Below are positions 6,720 through 14,587 of a stretch of DNA of 33,029 nt, one piece after another. The notes below the pieces were generated by a model. The model saw only the letters and a list, made by a program, of their open reading frames with translations. It was not told the origin of the DNA and ran no database searches. Source of the DNA: Pseudomonas serbica (GTDB lineage Bacteria; Pseudomonadota; Gammaproteobacteria; Pseudomonadales; Pseudomonadaceae); assembly GCF_028823535.1 (NCBI RefSeq), contig NZ_JAQIYM010000028.1, positions 1 to 33,029 on the forward strand, read 5' to 3'. Numbering within the stretch: the first letter of the stretch is position 1; the number at the start of each line of letters is the position of its first letter. Both the position numbers and the translations under genes were made by a program.

Positions 6720-7608
6720 CTGTGTATGTCCACCAATCCCTTGTAGGCGCTGGCTTGCCAGCGAAGGCGGAGCGTCAGTCACCGGGGATGTTGGATGTGC
6801 CGGCCTCTTCGCTGGCAAGCCAGCTCCTACAGGTTCCGCGGCGCACATGAAAGTGTGTATGGCCACCAATCCCTTGTAGGCGCTGGCTTGCCAGCGATGG
6901 CGGAGCGTCAGTCACCGGGGATGTTGGATGTGCCGGCCTCTTCGCTGGCAAGCCAGCTCCTACAGGTTCTGCAGCGCACACGAAAGTGTGTATGACCACC
7001 ATTCCCTGGTAGGCGCTGGCTTGCCAGCGATGGCGGAGCGTCAGTCACCGGGGATGTTGGATGTGTCGGCCTCTTCGCTGGCAAGCCAGCTCCTGCTGGT
7101 TCCGCGGCGCACACGAAAGTGTGTATGACCACCATTCCCTTGTAGGAGCTGGCTTGCCAGCGAAGGCGGAGCGTCAGTCAGCGGGGATGTTGGATTTGCC
7201 GGCCTCTTCGCTGGCAAGCCAGCTCCTACAGGTTTCGCGGCGCACACGAAAGTGTGTATGACCACCATTCCCTTGTAGGCGCTGGCTTGCCAGCGAAGGC
7301 GGAGCGTCAGTCACCCGGGATGTTGGATGTGCCGGCCTCTTCGCTGGCAAGCCAGCTCCTACAGGTTCTGCGGCGCACACGAAAGTGCGTATGGCCACCA
7401 ATCCCTTGTAGGAGCTGGCTTGCCAGCGAAGGCGGAGCGTCAGTCAGCGGGGATGTTGGATGTGCCGGCCTCATCGCTGGCAAGCCAGCTCCTGCTGGTT
7501 CCGCGGCGCCCACGAAAGTGTGTATGGCCACCAATCCCTTGTAGGAGCTGGCTTGCCAGCGAAGGCGGAGCGTCAGTCACCGGGGATGTTGGATGTGTCG
7601 GCCTCATC
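6720..7608. repeat. Tandem array of a 133-bp unit, each with a REP doublet (about 6.6 copies)
   Basis: Units begin with GTAGGNGCTGGCTTGCCAGC at 6743, 6876, 7009, 7142, 7275, 7408 and 7541, exactly 133 bases apart. Each full unit has an 88-base REP doublet (left arm at the unit start; right arm, its inverted copy ending GCCAGCTCCTAC), then a 45-base linker ending in a variant of GTGTATGGCCACCAATCCCTT. A partial linker at about 6720-6742 precedes unit 1, and unit 7 breaks off at 7608 inside the LysR-type gene. Units differ at a few positions. Units 2 and 5 share GGTTCTG, and units 3 and 6 share CTCCTGCTGG, which hints at duplication of a three-unit block. Open frames on both strands are produced by the repeat and are not genes. 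Confidence 0.95.
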
Positions 7609-8820
7609 AAGGTAGGAGTTGGCCTGTTCACGAATCACCCGGCGAATCATTTCCATCAAGGCCTGGGCCACTGGCGTGTGCAGGCAACCATGGCGATACG
7701 TCAGGCCGATTGCCCGTGTTGTCTGTTGCAGTTCCAGCGGCAGGATGCACAGCTCGCCGGAGGCGATTTCCTGTTCCAGTTGATGTGCAGACACCGCCGC
7801 GAGCATGTCCGAGCGCAGCAGCAACCCGCGGATGATCGCCATGTCGGCGCTTTCCACCACCGGCCGGGGCGGTGCGATGCCGAACCGGGCGAAACATTCA
7901 TCGAGCATCTGCCGGGCCGGCGATCCGGCGCGGGGCAACACCCACTGGGCGGCGCCGAGTTCGTCGTGCAGGGCGGTTTTTCCATAGAACGGATGATCAC
8001 GCCGAGCCAGCACCACCATGTCTTCCGTGAGCAACGCCTCGCCAGTCAAGTCGCTGGCGTAGGCCTGCGAGCGCAAGGCACCGAAAATGAAATCGACGTC
8101 GCCAGCGCGCAGTTCCGTCGCCAGCAGATCGAACGGGCTTTCGTTGGTGATCACCTGGATAGCCGGGTGCTCGGCCACCATGCGCACGATGGCCTCGGGG
8201 AGGATGCGCGTGCGGCCAAGGGGCAGGGCGCCGACATGCACCACCCCTTGCAAGGTGCCGCGCAGGGCGGTGATGTCGGACTTGATGTGGCGCAACTCGT
8301 TCAATGCCCGGCGAATCGGGAACAGGATTTCATGGCTGGCGGGGGTGGGTTGCAAGCCGCGTGGCGTGCGCTCGAAAAGCGACTGGCCGCAGCCACTTTC
8401 CATGACCTTGATGGTGGAGCTGACCGCCGGCTGACTCAGGCCGAGCAGGCTGGCGACCGTCTGCATATGGCGGGTTTCACAGAGTTTGATGAACACTTGC
8501 AGGCGGCGGGCCTGGAACAGGTAAAGCGGCTCGACCGCGCGCTTTTCCCCACCACCCAACAGTCGCGGCACGCTTTCCAGCTCGGCGAGCACGCGACGCG
8601 CCCGGGGCAGCAGGCGTTCGCCGTAATCGGTCAAACGCATACCGTTGGCGTGGCGTTCGAACAGCGGCACGGCGAGGCGGGTCTCCAGCTCGGAAATCGA
8701 CCGGGTCACCACCGATTGTGCCCGATACAGGGCTACGGAGGCCTTGGACACGCTGCCATGCTCGGCCACCCGGACGAAGGCTCGCACGTGCATGAGGCTG
8801 GGCAGTTCCGTGGATTCCAT
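7573..8820 (-). CDS. LysR-type regulator with two tandem DNA-binding domains
   Basis: A 415-residue transcription regulator, about 110 residues longer than a standard LysR protein. A first LysR-type HTH is at about residues 9-68 (GSVSKASVALYRAQSVVTRSI, then VPLFERHANGMRLTDYGE). A second is at about 105-165 (QTVASLLGLSQPAVSSTIKVM, then SLFERTPRGLQPTPAS). The substrate-binding domain follows from about residue 190 (QGVVHVGALPLGRTRILPEA). The last 11 residues (DEADTSNIPGD) and the stop codon lie inside the REP array. The start at 8820 is chosen from the domain boundary; no strong ribosome-binding site is visible. The gene is divergent from a broken PrpF/GalD-type gene, so it may once have controlled an aromatic or tricarboxylate route; this is inference. 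Confidence 0.88.
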   Translation of the reverse strand: MESTELPSLMHVRAFVRVAEHGSVSKASVALYRAQSVVTRSISELETRLAVPLFERHANGMRLTDYGERLLPRARRVLAELESVPRLLGGGEKRAVEPLYLFQARRLQVFIKLCETRHMQTVASLLGLSQPAVSSTIKVMESGCGQSLFERTPRGLQPTPASHEILFPIRRALNELRHIKSDITALRGTLQGVVHVGALPLGRTRILPEAIVRMVAEHPAIQVITNESPFDLLATELRAGDVDFIFGALRSQAYASDLTGEALLTEDMVVLARRDHPFYGKTALHDELGAAQWVLPRAGSPARQMLDECFARFGIAPPRPVVESADMAIIRGLLLRSDMLAAVSAHQLEQEIASGELCILPLELQQTTRAIGLTYRHGCLHTPVAQALMEMIRRVIREQANSYLDEADTSNIPGD

Positions 8821-8978
8821 GGGTTTTTTTGCTCGGCAGATCGCTGTTTGCCTCGGACTATGCCGCTGCCCTGATCGAGTGGCAATAAAAAAAACGCATA
8901 CCTGCAACTGTGCTGAGCATTACTCCGCTGGCGGGTCGCAATGCGATGCTCTTTCGACACACAGAAGGAGTAACCGCA

Positions 8979-9246
8979 ATGATCGACTCACCCTCGACGA
9001 ACTCGGAGACTGAGCATGGGCCGATACGGATTCCTTGCCTGCCTGATCGAGGGCAGTGTGGCGGCGGGTTTCGCCCGGGTTGGCGAGGGCGAGGTCAAGC
9101 GCCTTCAGGTCGAGCACCCCACGGGGGAATTCACCGTCGAACTGCGTCTGCAGGACGGCGTGTTGGCCGGGCGTGGCTTGATGCGCACCGCTCGCCTGCT
9201 GTTCGACGGCGTGGTATGCGTGCCGGATGCGCTGGCCTGGTCGTGA
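8979..9246 (+). pseudogene. Remnant of a PrpF/GalD-type isomerase gene (internal deletion)
   Basis: An ATG at 8979 follows AGAAGGAG with good spacing. Its frame reads MIDSPSTNSETEHGPIRIPC, which looks like the start of PrpF-family proteins (their N-terminus carries RIPC before the MRGGTS motif), and then degenerates. In another frame, from about 9045 to the TGA at 9246, the text GSVAAGFARV, RLQVEHPTGEFTVEL and LMRTARLLFDGVVCVP resembles the C-terminal end of 4-oxalomesaconate tautomerase/PrpF proteins. A normal member has roughly 350-390 residues, so about 300 central codons are missing and the frame has shifted. An ATG at 9016 gives an apparent 76-residue ORF over the 3' part. Family assignment is by recalled motifs. 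Confidence 0.7.
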
Positions 9247-9302
9247 TATAGACTCATCAAGAGGGCTATCTGGACAGGAGTGACAGGCGTGGCAGGATTG
9301 CA

Positions 9303-10523
9303 ATGGACTCGTTGATCACCGCCGCCGCGCAGGCGCTGGCCGCGGGGGATCCGCTGGGCGCGCTGGACCGGGTGGCGCTACGCGACGATGCACCGGCGCT
9401 GGCGTTGCGCGGCATCGCCATGGCGCAACTGGGGGATCTGGTGCGGGCCAAGGCGCTGGTACGCCGGGCGGCGCGGGCGTTCGGGCCGCATGAATCACTG
9501 GCGCGGGCGCGCTGTGTGGTCGCCGAGGCCGAGATCGCACTGGCGTCACGGGACCTCGGCTGGCCGGTCAAGGCCCTCGAGGCGGCGCGACTCACTCTGG
9601 ATGCTCACGATGATCGGGTGAACGCCGCCCATGCGCGCTATCTGCAGATCCGTCGCCTGTTGTTGATCGGCCAGCTGGACCAGGCCCGGGAGCAACTTGC
9701 GCAACTGGCCCCGGCCACCTTGCCACCGCCACTGCGGGCCACCCATGAACTGGTGGCGGCGGGGATCGCCATGCGCCATCTGCAGGCCCAGGCGGCGCGC
9801 GCAGCCCTGGCCAGGGCTGAACTGGCTGCACGACAGGCCGGCATTCCCGCGTTGTTGGCGGAAGTCGAAAGCGCGCAGCACCTGCTCGACAGTCCCGCCG
9901 CACGCTTGGTGAGCCATGGCACAGAGCGACCTGTGTTGCTCGACGAAGTGGAAGCGTTGCTGGCGTCGACCTCGCTGGTGGTAGATGCCTGTCGAAACGT
10001 GGTGCGAGGCTCGGGCATGTCGGTCCCTTTATCGAAGCGTCCGATTCTGTTCACCCTCGTGCGATCACTGGCCCAAGCCTGGCCTGCCGATGTGCCCAGG
10101 GAAGTCCTCATTGCGAGGGCGTTTCGCCTGAAACTCAGCGATGAATCCCATCGCGCCCGGTTGCGGGTCGAAATCGGCCGCTTGCGTGCCGCGCTCAAAC
10201 CCTTGGCCGGCATCCATGCGACCCGCCGTGGCTTTGCCTTGGTGGCGCAGGTTTCACCCGAGGTGGTGGTGCTCGCGCCACCGGTGGAAGACAAGTACGC
10301 CGCGGTGTTCGCCTTGCTGGGGGACGGCGAATCCTGGTCGAGCTCGGCCCTGGCCCTGGCGTTGGGCAGCAGCCAGCGAGGTGTACAGCGCGCGCTCGAA
10401 TCGCTGGCGGAAAAGGGCAGGGTGCAGTCATTCGGGCAGGGGCGGGCACGGCGCTGGCTGACCCCGCCGGTGCCCGGTTTCGCGACGACCTTGTTACTCC
10501 CGGTTCCGCTGCCCGGTGGCTAG
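9303..10523 (+). CDS. Regulator with helical-repeat N-terminus and two winged-helix regions
   Basis: A 406-residue protein, not matched to a named gene. Residues about 1-200 are alanine-rich paired helices of the TPR type (ALALRGIAMAQLGDLVRAKA, then ARAALARAELAARQAGIPAL). Residues about 242-315 resemble an OmpR/SARP-type winged helix: LSKRPILFTLVRSLAQAWP, then SHRARLRVEIGRLRAALKPL and ATRRGFALV. Residues about 330-388 look like a second small winged helix (ALALALGSSQRGVQRALESL, then RVQSFGQGRARRWL). The ATG at 9303 follows AGGA with five bases of spacing. The stop is 35 bases before the beta-propeller gene, so the two may be co-transcribed. A DNA-binding role is likely; the signal is unknown. 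Confidence 0.75.
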   Translation: MDSLITAAAQALAAGDPLGALDRVALRDDAPALALRGIAMAQLGDLVRAKALVRRAARAFGPHESLARARCVVAEAEIALASRDLGWPVKALEAARLTLDAHDDRVNAAHARYLQIRRLLLIGQLDQAREQLAQLAPATLPPPLRATHELVAAGIAMRHLQAQAARAALARAELAARQAGIPALLAEVESAQHLLDSPAARLVSHGTERPVLLDEVEALLASTSLVVDACRNVVRGSGMSVPLSKRPILFTLVRSLAQAWPADVPREVLIARAFRLKLSDESHRARLRVEIGRLRAALKPLAGIHATRRGFALVAQVSPEVVVLAPPVEDKYAAVFALLGDGESWSSSALALALGSSQRGVQRALESLAEKGRVQSFGQGRARRWLTPPVPGFATTLLLPVPLPGG

Positions 10524-10558
10524 GATGATTCCACCCACCCCTTTGGAGGAACACCAAG

Positions 10559-11188
10559 ATGAAACAGTCAGCCGCCGAAATTCTGCGTGAATATGGCCCC
10601 TTCGCCGATGTCGATGCCGTGCACGGCGTCACCTGGGACGGTCAGCAGGTGTGGTTTGCGACCACCGACAAGCTTCACGCCATGGACCCTGACAATGGGC
10701 ACCTGGTGCGCTCGCTCGATGTCGCCGGCCATGCCGGCACGGCATTCGATGGCACGCACCTGTTCCAGATTGCCGAGGACCGTATCCAGAAAGTCGACCC
10801 GCGCACCGGCAAAATCCTCGCCACCATTCCGGCCCCCGGCGGTGGCAACGATTCGGGCCTGACCTGGGCCGAAGGCTCGCTGTGGGTGGGCCAGTACCGC
10901 GAACGGAAAATTCACCAGATCGACCCCGAGACCGGGAAAGTCCTGCGCACCTTGCAATCCAACCGTTTTGTCACGGGCGTGACCTGGGTCGAGGGCGCGT
11001 TGTGGCATGGCACCTGGGAAGGCGAGGAGAGCGAACTGCGCCGCGTCGATTCGAGCAGCGGCGAAGTGCTGGAAAGCCTCACGCTGCCGGCCGGCATCGG
11101 CGTATCGGGGCTTGAGTGCGACGGCGGCGAGCGGTTTTTCTGTGGCGGGGGTAACAGCGGCCGGGTGAGGGTGGTGCGCCGGCCGTGA
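10559..11188 (+). CDS. Small beta-propeller protein (SMP-30/glutaminyl-cyclase-like repeats)
   Basis: A 209-residue protein made of about five repeated blades with the pattern GVTWDGxxVWFAT, then a xxxDPxTGxxLxxL strand turn: MDPDNGHLVRSL, VDPRTGKILATI, IDPETGKVLRTL and VDSSSGEVLESL. This pattern is seen in glutamine cyclotransferase-like and SMP-30-like propellers. No signal peptide is visible, so it should be cytoplasmic. GGAGGA precedes the ATG with a spacing of about eight bases. It is shorter than the usual six-bladed lactonases, so it may be a partial or specialised propeller. The substrate is unknown, and no catalytic metal site is evident. Confidence 0.8.
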   Translation: MKQSAAEILREYGPFADVDAVHGVTWDGQQVWFATTDKLHAMDPDNGHLVRSLDVAGHAGTAFDGTHLFQIAEDRIQKVDPRTGKILATIPAPGGGNDSGLTWAEGSLWVGQYRERKIHQIDPETGKVLRTLQSNRFVTGVTWVEGALWHGTWEGEESELRRVDSSSGEVLESLTLPAGIGVSGLECDGGERFFCGGGNSGRVRVVRRP

Positions 11189-11252
11189 GGGTTTGCCCTT
11201 TTGCGCTAACGGACTCGCTTGCTCCGGGGCTTCAACTGGCGTAAACAGTGCG

Positions 11253-11290
11253 CGCATTGATAGCCGTTGCGGGAGTCGGCTATCAATGCG
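11253..11290. promoter_or_regulatory. Perfect 14-bp inverted repeat over the GlxA-type regulator start
   Basis: CGCATTGATAGCCG (11253-11266) and its exact complement (11277-11290) flank a 10-base spacer. The likely ribosome-binding site GGGAG (11271-11275) lies in the spacer and the ATG at 11286 lies in the second arm. It could be a dimeric operator, for example for autorepression, or an mRNA hairpin that hides the start codon. There is no T-run, so it is a poor terminator for the gene ending at 11188. Confidence 0.55.
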
Positions 11291-12341
11291 GCAAATCCAT
11301 CTTGTTCAATACGACCAGGCGAGGCGAACGTTGGTAGAGCGACGTCAGTTCAGCGGTGCCATGAAGGGCAAGAACCTTCGTTACCTCAATGACCATGAAG
11401 GCCAGTCCGTTCGGGCCAGGGCAGGCTTCCTGCTGCTGGAACATTTTTCGTTGCCGGCCTTCACCCAGGCGCTGGACACCATCGTCACCGCCAATTTGCT
11501 CCGGCCCGAGCTGTTTTCAACGAAAACCTTCGGCTTGACCGAAGGGGAAGTCATCAGCGATCTGGGCCTGGTGATTCGACCCGATGCGCGCCTTGACCCG
11601 GTCGAAATACAAGGGCTGGACTTGTTGGTTGTCTGCGGGGGTTACCGCACGGCGCTCAAGGCCGACGACGGGCTGAGCGGCCTCTTGCAAGGCGCGGCGG
11701 AGCAGGGGGTGATGCTGGCAGGCATATGGAATGGCGCCTGGTTTCTCGGCCAGGCCGGTTTGCTCGACGGCTATCGCTGCGCCATTCACCCGGAGCATCG
11801 TCCGGCGCTGGCGGAAATCGCCAGGCTCAGCCAGGTCACCAGCGAAGCCTATGTAGTGGATCGCGACCGCCTGACGGCGTCCAGTCCGACGGGCGCCTTC
11901 TACATGGCGCTGGAGTGGATCAGGGGCCTGCATGACAAGGCGTTGACCGACGGTATCGAAGACATCCTGGCGTTCGAGGCGTCCCGTTATCGACGCATCA
12001 AACCCACCTTGAATGTGTCCGTCAGCGGGCCGCTGAGGGAGGTGGTCAACCTGATGGACGCCAACCTGGAAGAGCCGCTGGAGATGGAGGCGCTCTGTCT
12101 GTACGCCGGTCGGTCGCGCCGGCAGATAGAGCGCCTGTTCAAGGAGCAGTTGGGCACGACGCCCCAGCGCTACTACATGGACTTGCGCATCACCGAAGCG
12201 CGTCGATTGCTGCAGCACACTACCCTGACCATCGTGGAAGTCTCGGTGGCCTGCGGTTTTGTTTCACCCAGCCACTTCAGCAAGTGCTACAGCGCCTATT
12301 TCGGTTATCGGCCGTCCAGGGAAACCAGGCTGGTCAAGTAA
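11286..12341 (+). CDS. GlxA-family AraC-type regulator with DJ-1/PfpI domain
   Basis: A protein of about 351 residues. The N-terminal part (ARAGFLLLEHFSLPAFTQAL, LDLLVVCGGYRTA, GVMLAGIWNGAWFLGQAGLL) is the DJ-1/PfpI-like sensor of the GbdR/CdhR/ArgR class. Here the nucleophile-elbow position has WNGAW, with no cysteine, as is usual for sensor versions. The C-terminus carries two AraC helix-turn-helix motifs (EMEALCLYAGRSRRQIERLF, then IVEVSVACGFVSPSHFSKCY, and FGYRPSRET). Relatives control amino-acid and quaternary-amine catabolism. The start is uncertain: ATG 11286 is taken because GGGAG lies 10 bases upstream; ATG 11361 is the alternative. It converges with the CAP-protein gene, 19 bases away. 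Confidence 0.85.
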   Translation: MRQIHLVQYDQARRTLVERRQFSGAMKGKNLRYLNDHEGQSVRARAGFLLLEHFSLPAFTQALDTIVTANLLRPELFSTKTFGLTEGEVISDLGLVIRPDARLDPVEIQGLDLLVVCGGYRTALKADDGLSGLLQGAAEQGVMLAGIWNGAWFLGQAGLLDGYRCAIHPEHRPALAEIARLSQVTSEAYVVDRDRLTASSPTGAFYMALEWIRGLHDKALTDGIEDILAFEASRYRRIKPTLNVSVSGPLREVVNLMDANLEEPLEMEALCLYAGRSRRQIERLFKEQLGTTPQRYYMDLRITEARRLLQHTTLTIVEVSVACGFVSPSHFSKCYSAYFGYRPSRETRLVK

Positions 12342-12360
12342 CGGTTCGATGAATGGCCGC

Positions 12361-13221
12361 TCATTGCGCGCCAAACATCATCGTCCAGTAAACCCCCCGG
12401 TCACTGCGCGCATCGGTCGCATAAGCCGCACCGACCTGGGTGAACATCGGGTTCATCAGGTTGGCGCAATGCCCTGGACTGGCCAGCCAACCGGCCATGG
12501 CCTTGTTCGGTGAGTTTTGGCCGGCGGCGATGTTTTCGCCGATCTGCCGGCCACGAAATCCGGCGGCCCTGGCCCGGTCGACAGCGGTGTCGCCATCGGG
12601 GTCCTGGTGGGCAAAGTAATTGCCGTAGGCCATGGCCTTGCTGTGCCCCTGCGCCGCCGCGCCGAGGCTGGCGTTCCAGGCCAAAGGCCGCGCGGCAGCG
12701 AAGCGCTGGCGCCCGCACAGGCGCGGCTTGGCGCGGGCGGCGTTGACCTGTGCGAGCAAGGCCTTGCCGACACTGCGCGGATCGCTGACCTGACTGTCCA
12801 GCACTGGTCGCGCCAGCACCACTTGCCATTCACCGCGACTGCGACTGACACCAATGTCGGCGTACTGGTTGTCCAGCAATGCCGAGCAATGGTCACTCTG
12901 CAGCATGTCGAAAGCCTCGTCGGCATCTCGCGCACCCACCACGCGGATGGATCGCACCGCCACGGCCTGGTACCCGGAAGCTTTCAAGCGGTCGCGCAAG
13001 CCGCCGCCGTAGCCAATCGGCAAGGCCAGGCTCGACTTCAGGGCCAGCGGCGACAGGCGTTGGGCGGGACGCCGTGCGCAATCTTCCGGGTGGGCTCGAT
13101 AATCGTTGATGGCTTCCACCAGTTGGCGTTCCGCACCGGCTTGGGCAATGGGGGCGATCAGGGGCAGTGAGGTCAACAGGCACAGCGAAGTGAAGCGCAA
13201 GGCGAGGGCGGATGGGCGCAT
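12361..13221 (-). CDS. Secreted CAP/SCP-domain protein
   Basis: A 286-residue exported protein. Residues 1-28 are a signal peptide ending in AQA. The C-terminal half (about 150-286) is a full CAP/SCP (PR-1-like) domain, with family motifs GHSKAM, YFAHQDPDG, GENIAAG and WLASPGHCANLMNPMF. The first half begins with a similar short segment (LVEAINDYRAHPEDCARRP) matching the LLAQVNAARAKPRLCGRQR segment that opens the second half, so the protein may hold a degenerate CAP-like unit plus a normal one. Bacterial CAP proteins are often found in the envelope or periplasm, but their activity is mostly unknown. Confidence 0.88.
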   Translation of the reverse strand: MRPSALALRFTSLCLLTSLPLIAPIAQAGAERQLVEAINDYRAHPEDCARRPAQRLSPLALKSSLALPIGYGGGLRDRLKASGYQAVAVRSIRVVGARDADEAFDMLQSDHCSALLDNQYADIGVSRSRGEWQVVLARPVLDSQVSDPRSVGKALLAQVNAARAKPRLCGRQRFAAARPLAWNASLGAAAQGHSKAMAYGNYFAHQDPDGDTAVDRARAAGFRGRQIGENIAAGQNSPNKAMAGWLASPGHCANLMNPMFTQVGAAYATDARSDRGVYWTMMFGAQ

Positions 13222-13390
13222 GGTGCGGACAGCTCTGATGAGATGACAACGTTGGGAGGAGGAAAAATGCCCGTCTAAGACTGGCGTCTTGGGACAAGGT
13301 TCACGGGGGGGAGGGGTTTTAATGTCGGGATGATGGATCCGACGAGGGGTAGGGGAGCGGCCTTTAACATTGCGTTGGTCTTTCGGCCGC

Positions 13391-13416
13391 CTTCGCTGGC
13401 AAGCCAGCTCCTACAG
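13391..13416. repeat. Single REP element
   Basis: CTTCGCTGGCAAGCCAGCTC and the following CTACAG match the right arm of the 133-bp array units. It lies between the start of the CAP-protein gene and the stop of the ridA-like gene, with no inverted partner nearby. Confidence 0.85.
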
Positions 13417-13451
13417 TAGATCGTGTATGGGCGCGAGTGAGGGGGCGGATG

Positions 13452-13844
13452 TCAGGCTGTCTTCGCCGGCAGGTCAAGGCAGGCGTATACCACCAGTTCC
13501 ACGAGCATCTCCTCCCGGGCCAGTCCGGCCACGACGATGGCGGCGCGGTTGGGGTAGGGCGCCTGGAAATACTCGGCATAGATCCTGTTCACCGTCGCCA
13601 GGTAGCTACGGTCCGTGACATAGATCAGCACCTGGGTAACCGCGTCGAGCGTGCTGCCGGCGGCTTGCAGGGTATGGCGCAGATTGTCCAGGGTCTGCCG
13701 GGTTTGCGCCTCGATGCCGCCACTGACCACCTGGCCTTCGCGGTCGATGGGGATCTGTGCGGTGTACAACGTACCGTGGCCGACCACCGCCCATTCCAGG
13801 GGGGCGCGCGAGGCGAAAAGGTCGGTCTTGATCGCATGTTTCAT
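13452..13844 (-). CDS. RidA/YjgF-family enamine/imine deaminase
   Basis: A 130-residue RidA-superfamily protein. Members hydrolyse reactive enamines and imines such as 2-aminoacrylate to ketoacids plus ammonia. The C-terminal signature PNRAAIVVAGLAREEMLVEL contains the conserved arginine that binds the substrate carboxylate and the glutamate typical of active RidA members, so catalysis is plausible. The ATG at 13844 fits the family N-terminus (KTDLFASRAPLEWAVVGHGT). It is the last gene of the BCCT/dipeptidase cluster, 28 bases after the DUF3726-like gene, which suggests that the pathway yields an unstable imine. Confidence 0.9.
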   Translation of the reverse strand: MKHAIKTDLFASRAPLEWAVVGHGTLYTAQIPIDREGQVVSGGIEAQTRQTLDNLRHTLQAAGSTLDAVTQVLIYVTDRSYLATVNRIYAEYFQAPYPNRAAIVVAGLAREEMLVELVVYACLDLPAKTA

Positions 13845-13872
13845 TGATTGATTCCTGATGCATTGCAAGTTT

Positions 13873-14586
13873 TCATTGGGCATCGCTGCTTTCCCCGGCA
13901 CCGCGCCGGCGGGACTCCTCGGTGCTTTCCACCAGCACCCGCTCGCCGAGTTTCTTCAGCTGGGCCCAGACCTCGTCATCGACCACCAACCCCTCAGCGG
14001 CCTGCGGGTGGGCAACAGGCAGGGCATCCTCGGCACTCAGCCGCGGCAGCAGCGTGAAATGCCGGGAAATCAGTACATTGATGCTTTGTTCGTCGCTCTG
14101 CGCCGGTTGTGGCAGGTCATACACCCGCAACGTCGGGCGGGTTTGCCCTGCGCTGAAGGTGGCGACCAGTTCCTGGCGCGCATCGCGCCAGTAGACGCAA
14201 AAATTCAGCGCCTCTGCGGCGCAGCGCGCCAGGTAACCGAGCAGCAGAATGCGGTTATGGCAATGGCGGATGCGGATCAACGCACTGCCACCACGCAAGG
14301 CCTTGCCCACACCCAGCTCGACCGCCTGGGCGGCGCAGCGCAAGACACTCTGGCCGTGGGCATCGAGGGTCAGTTGCGCGGCGTCTTCGTAGCAGGTCTC
14401 GATGGGGCGATCGACTTCGTCGTGAAGATACGCCAAGGCCTTTTTCAACGCGCCGATGCCATCGAGGCCTTGCACTTGCAGGCGGGCGATCATCTCGGCG
14501 GCGTCGTCGCAGTCACCGGCGGCGAAGCCGATGCCTTCGAAGGCCTTGCGGCAAATCACCTGGATTTCATTGAGCGAGACGCGCAT
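13873..14586 (-). CDS. DUF3726-like protein
   Basis: A 237-residue protein that I place in the DUF3726 family from recalled features. The N-terminal segment (SLNEIQVICRKAFEGIGF, then DDAAEMIARLQVQGLDGIGA) resembles the helical start of malate/lactate/ureidoglycolate dehydrogenases of the Ldh2 type, but no matching NAD(P)-binding core is evident. No signal peptide or membrane helix. The stop of the 579-residue protein and this ATG are separated by one base, so the two are translationally coupled. The function is unknown; the context points to catabolism of the BCCT substrate. Confidence 0.7.
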   Translation of the reverse strand: MRVSLNEIQVICRKAFEGIGFAAGDCDDAAEMIARLQVQGLDGIGALKKALAYLHDEVDRPIETCYEDAAQLTLDAHGQSVLRCAAQAVELGVGKALRGGSALIRIRHCHNRILLLGYLARCAAEALNFCVYWRDARQELVATFSAGQTRPTLRVYDLPQPAQSDEQSINVLISRHFTLLPRLSAEDALPVAHPQAAEGLVVDDEVWAQLKKLGERVLVESTEESRRRGAGESSDAQ

Positions 14587-14587
14587 A

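Noticed and set aside
6720..7608. The regular repeats considered as a CRISPR array.
   Set aside because: The unit is 133 bases, the spacers between REP arms are themselves nearly identical, and no cas genes are present.
6775..7631. A ladder of similar 66- and 75-codon open frames on both strands.
   Set aside because: They recur every 133 bases with the repeat unit, lack ribosome-binding sites, and are a by-product of the REP array. They are not a gene family or a repeat protein.
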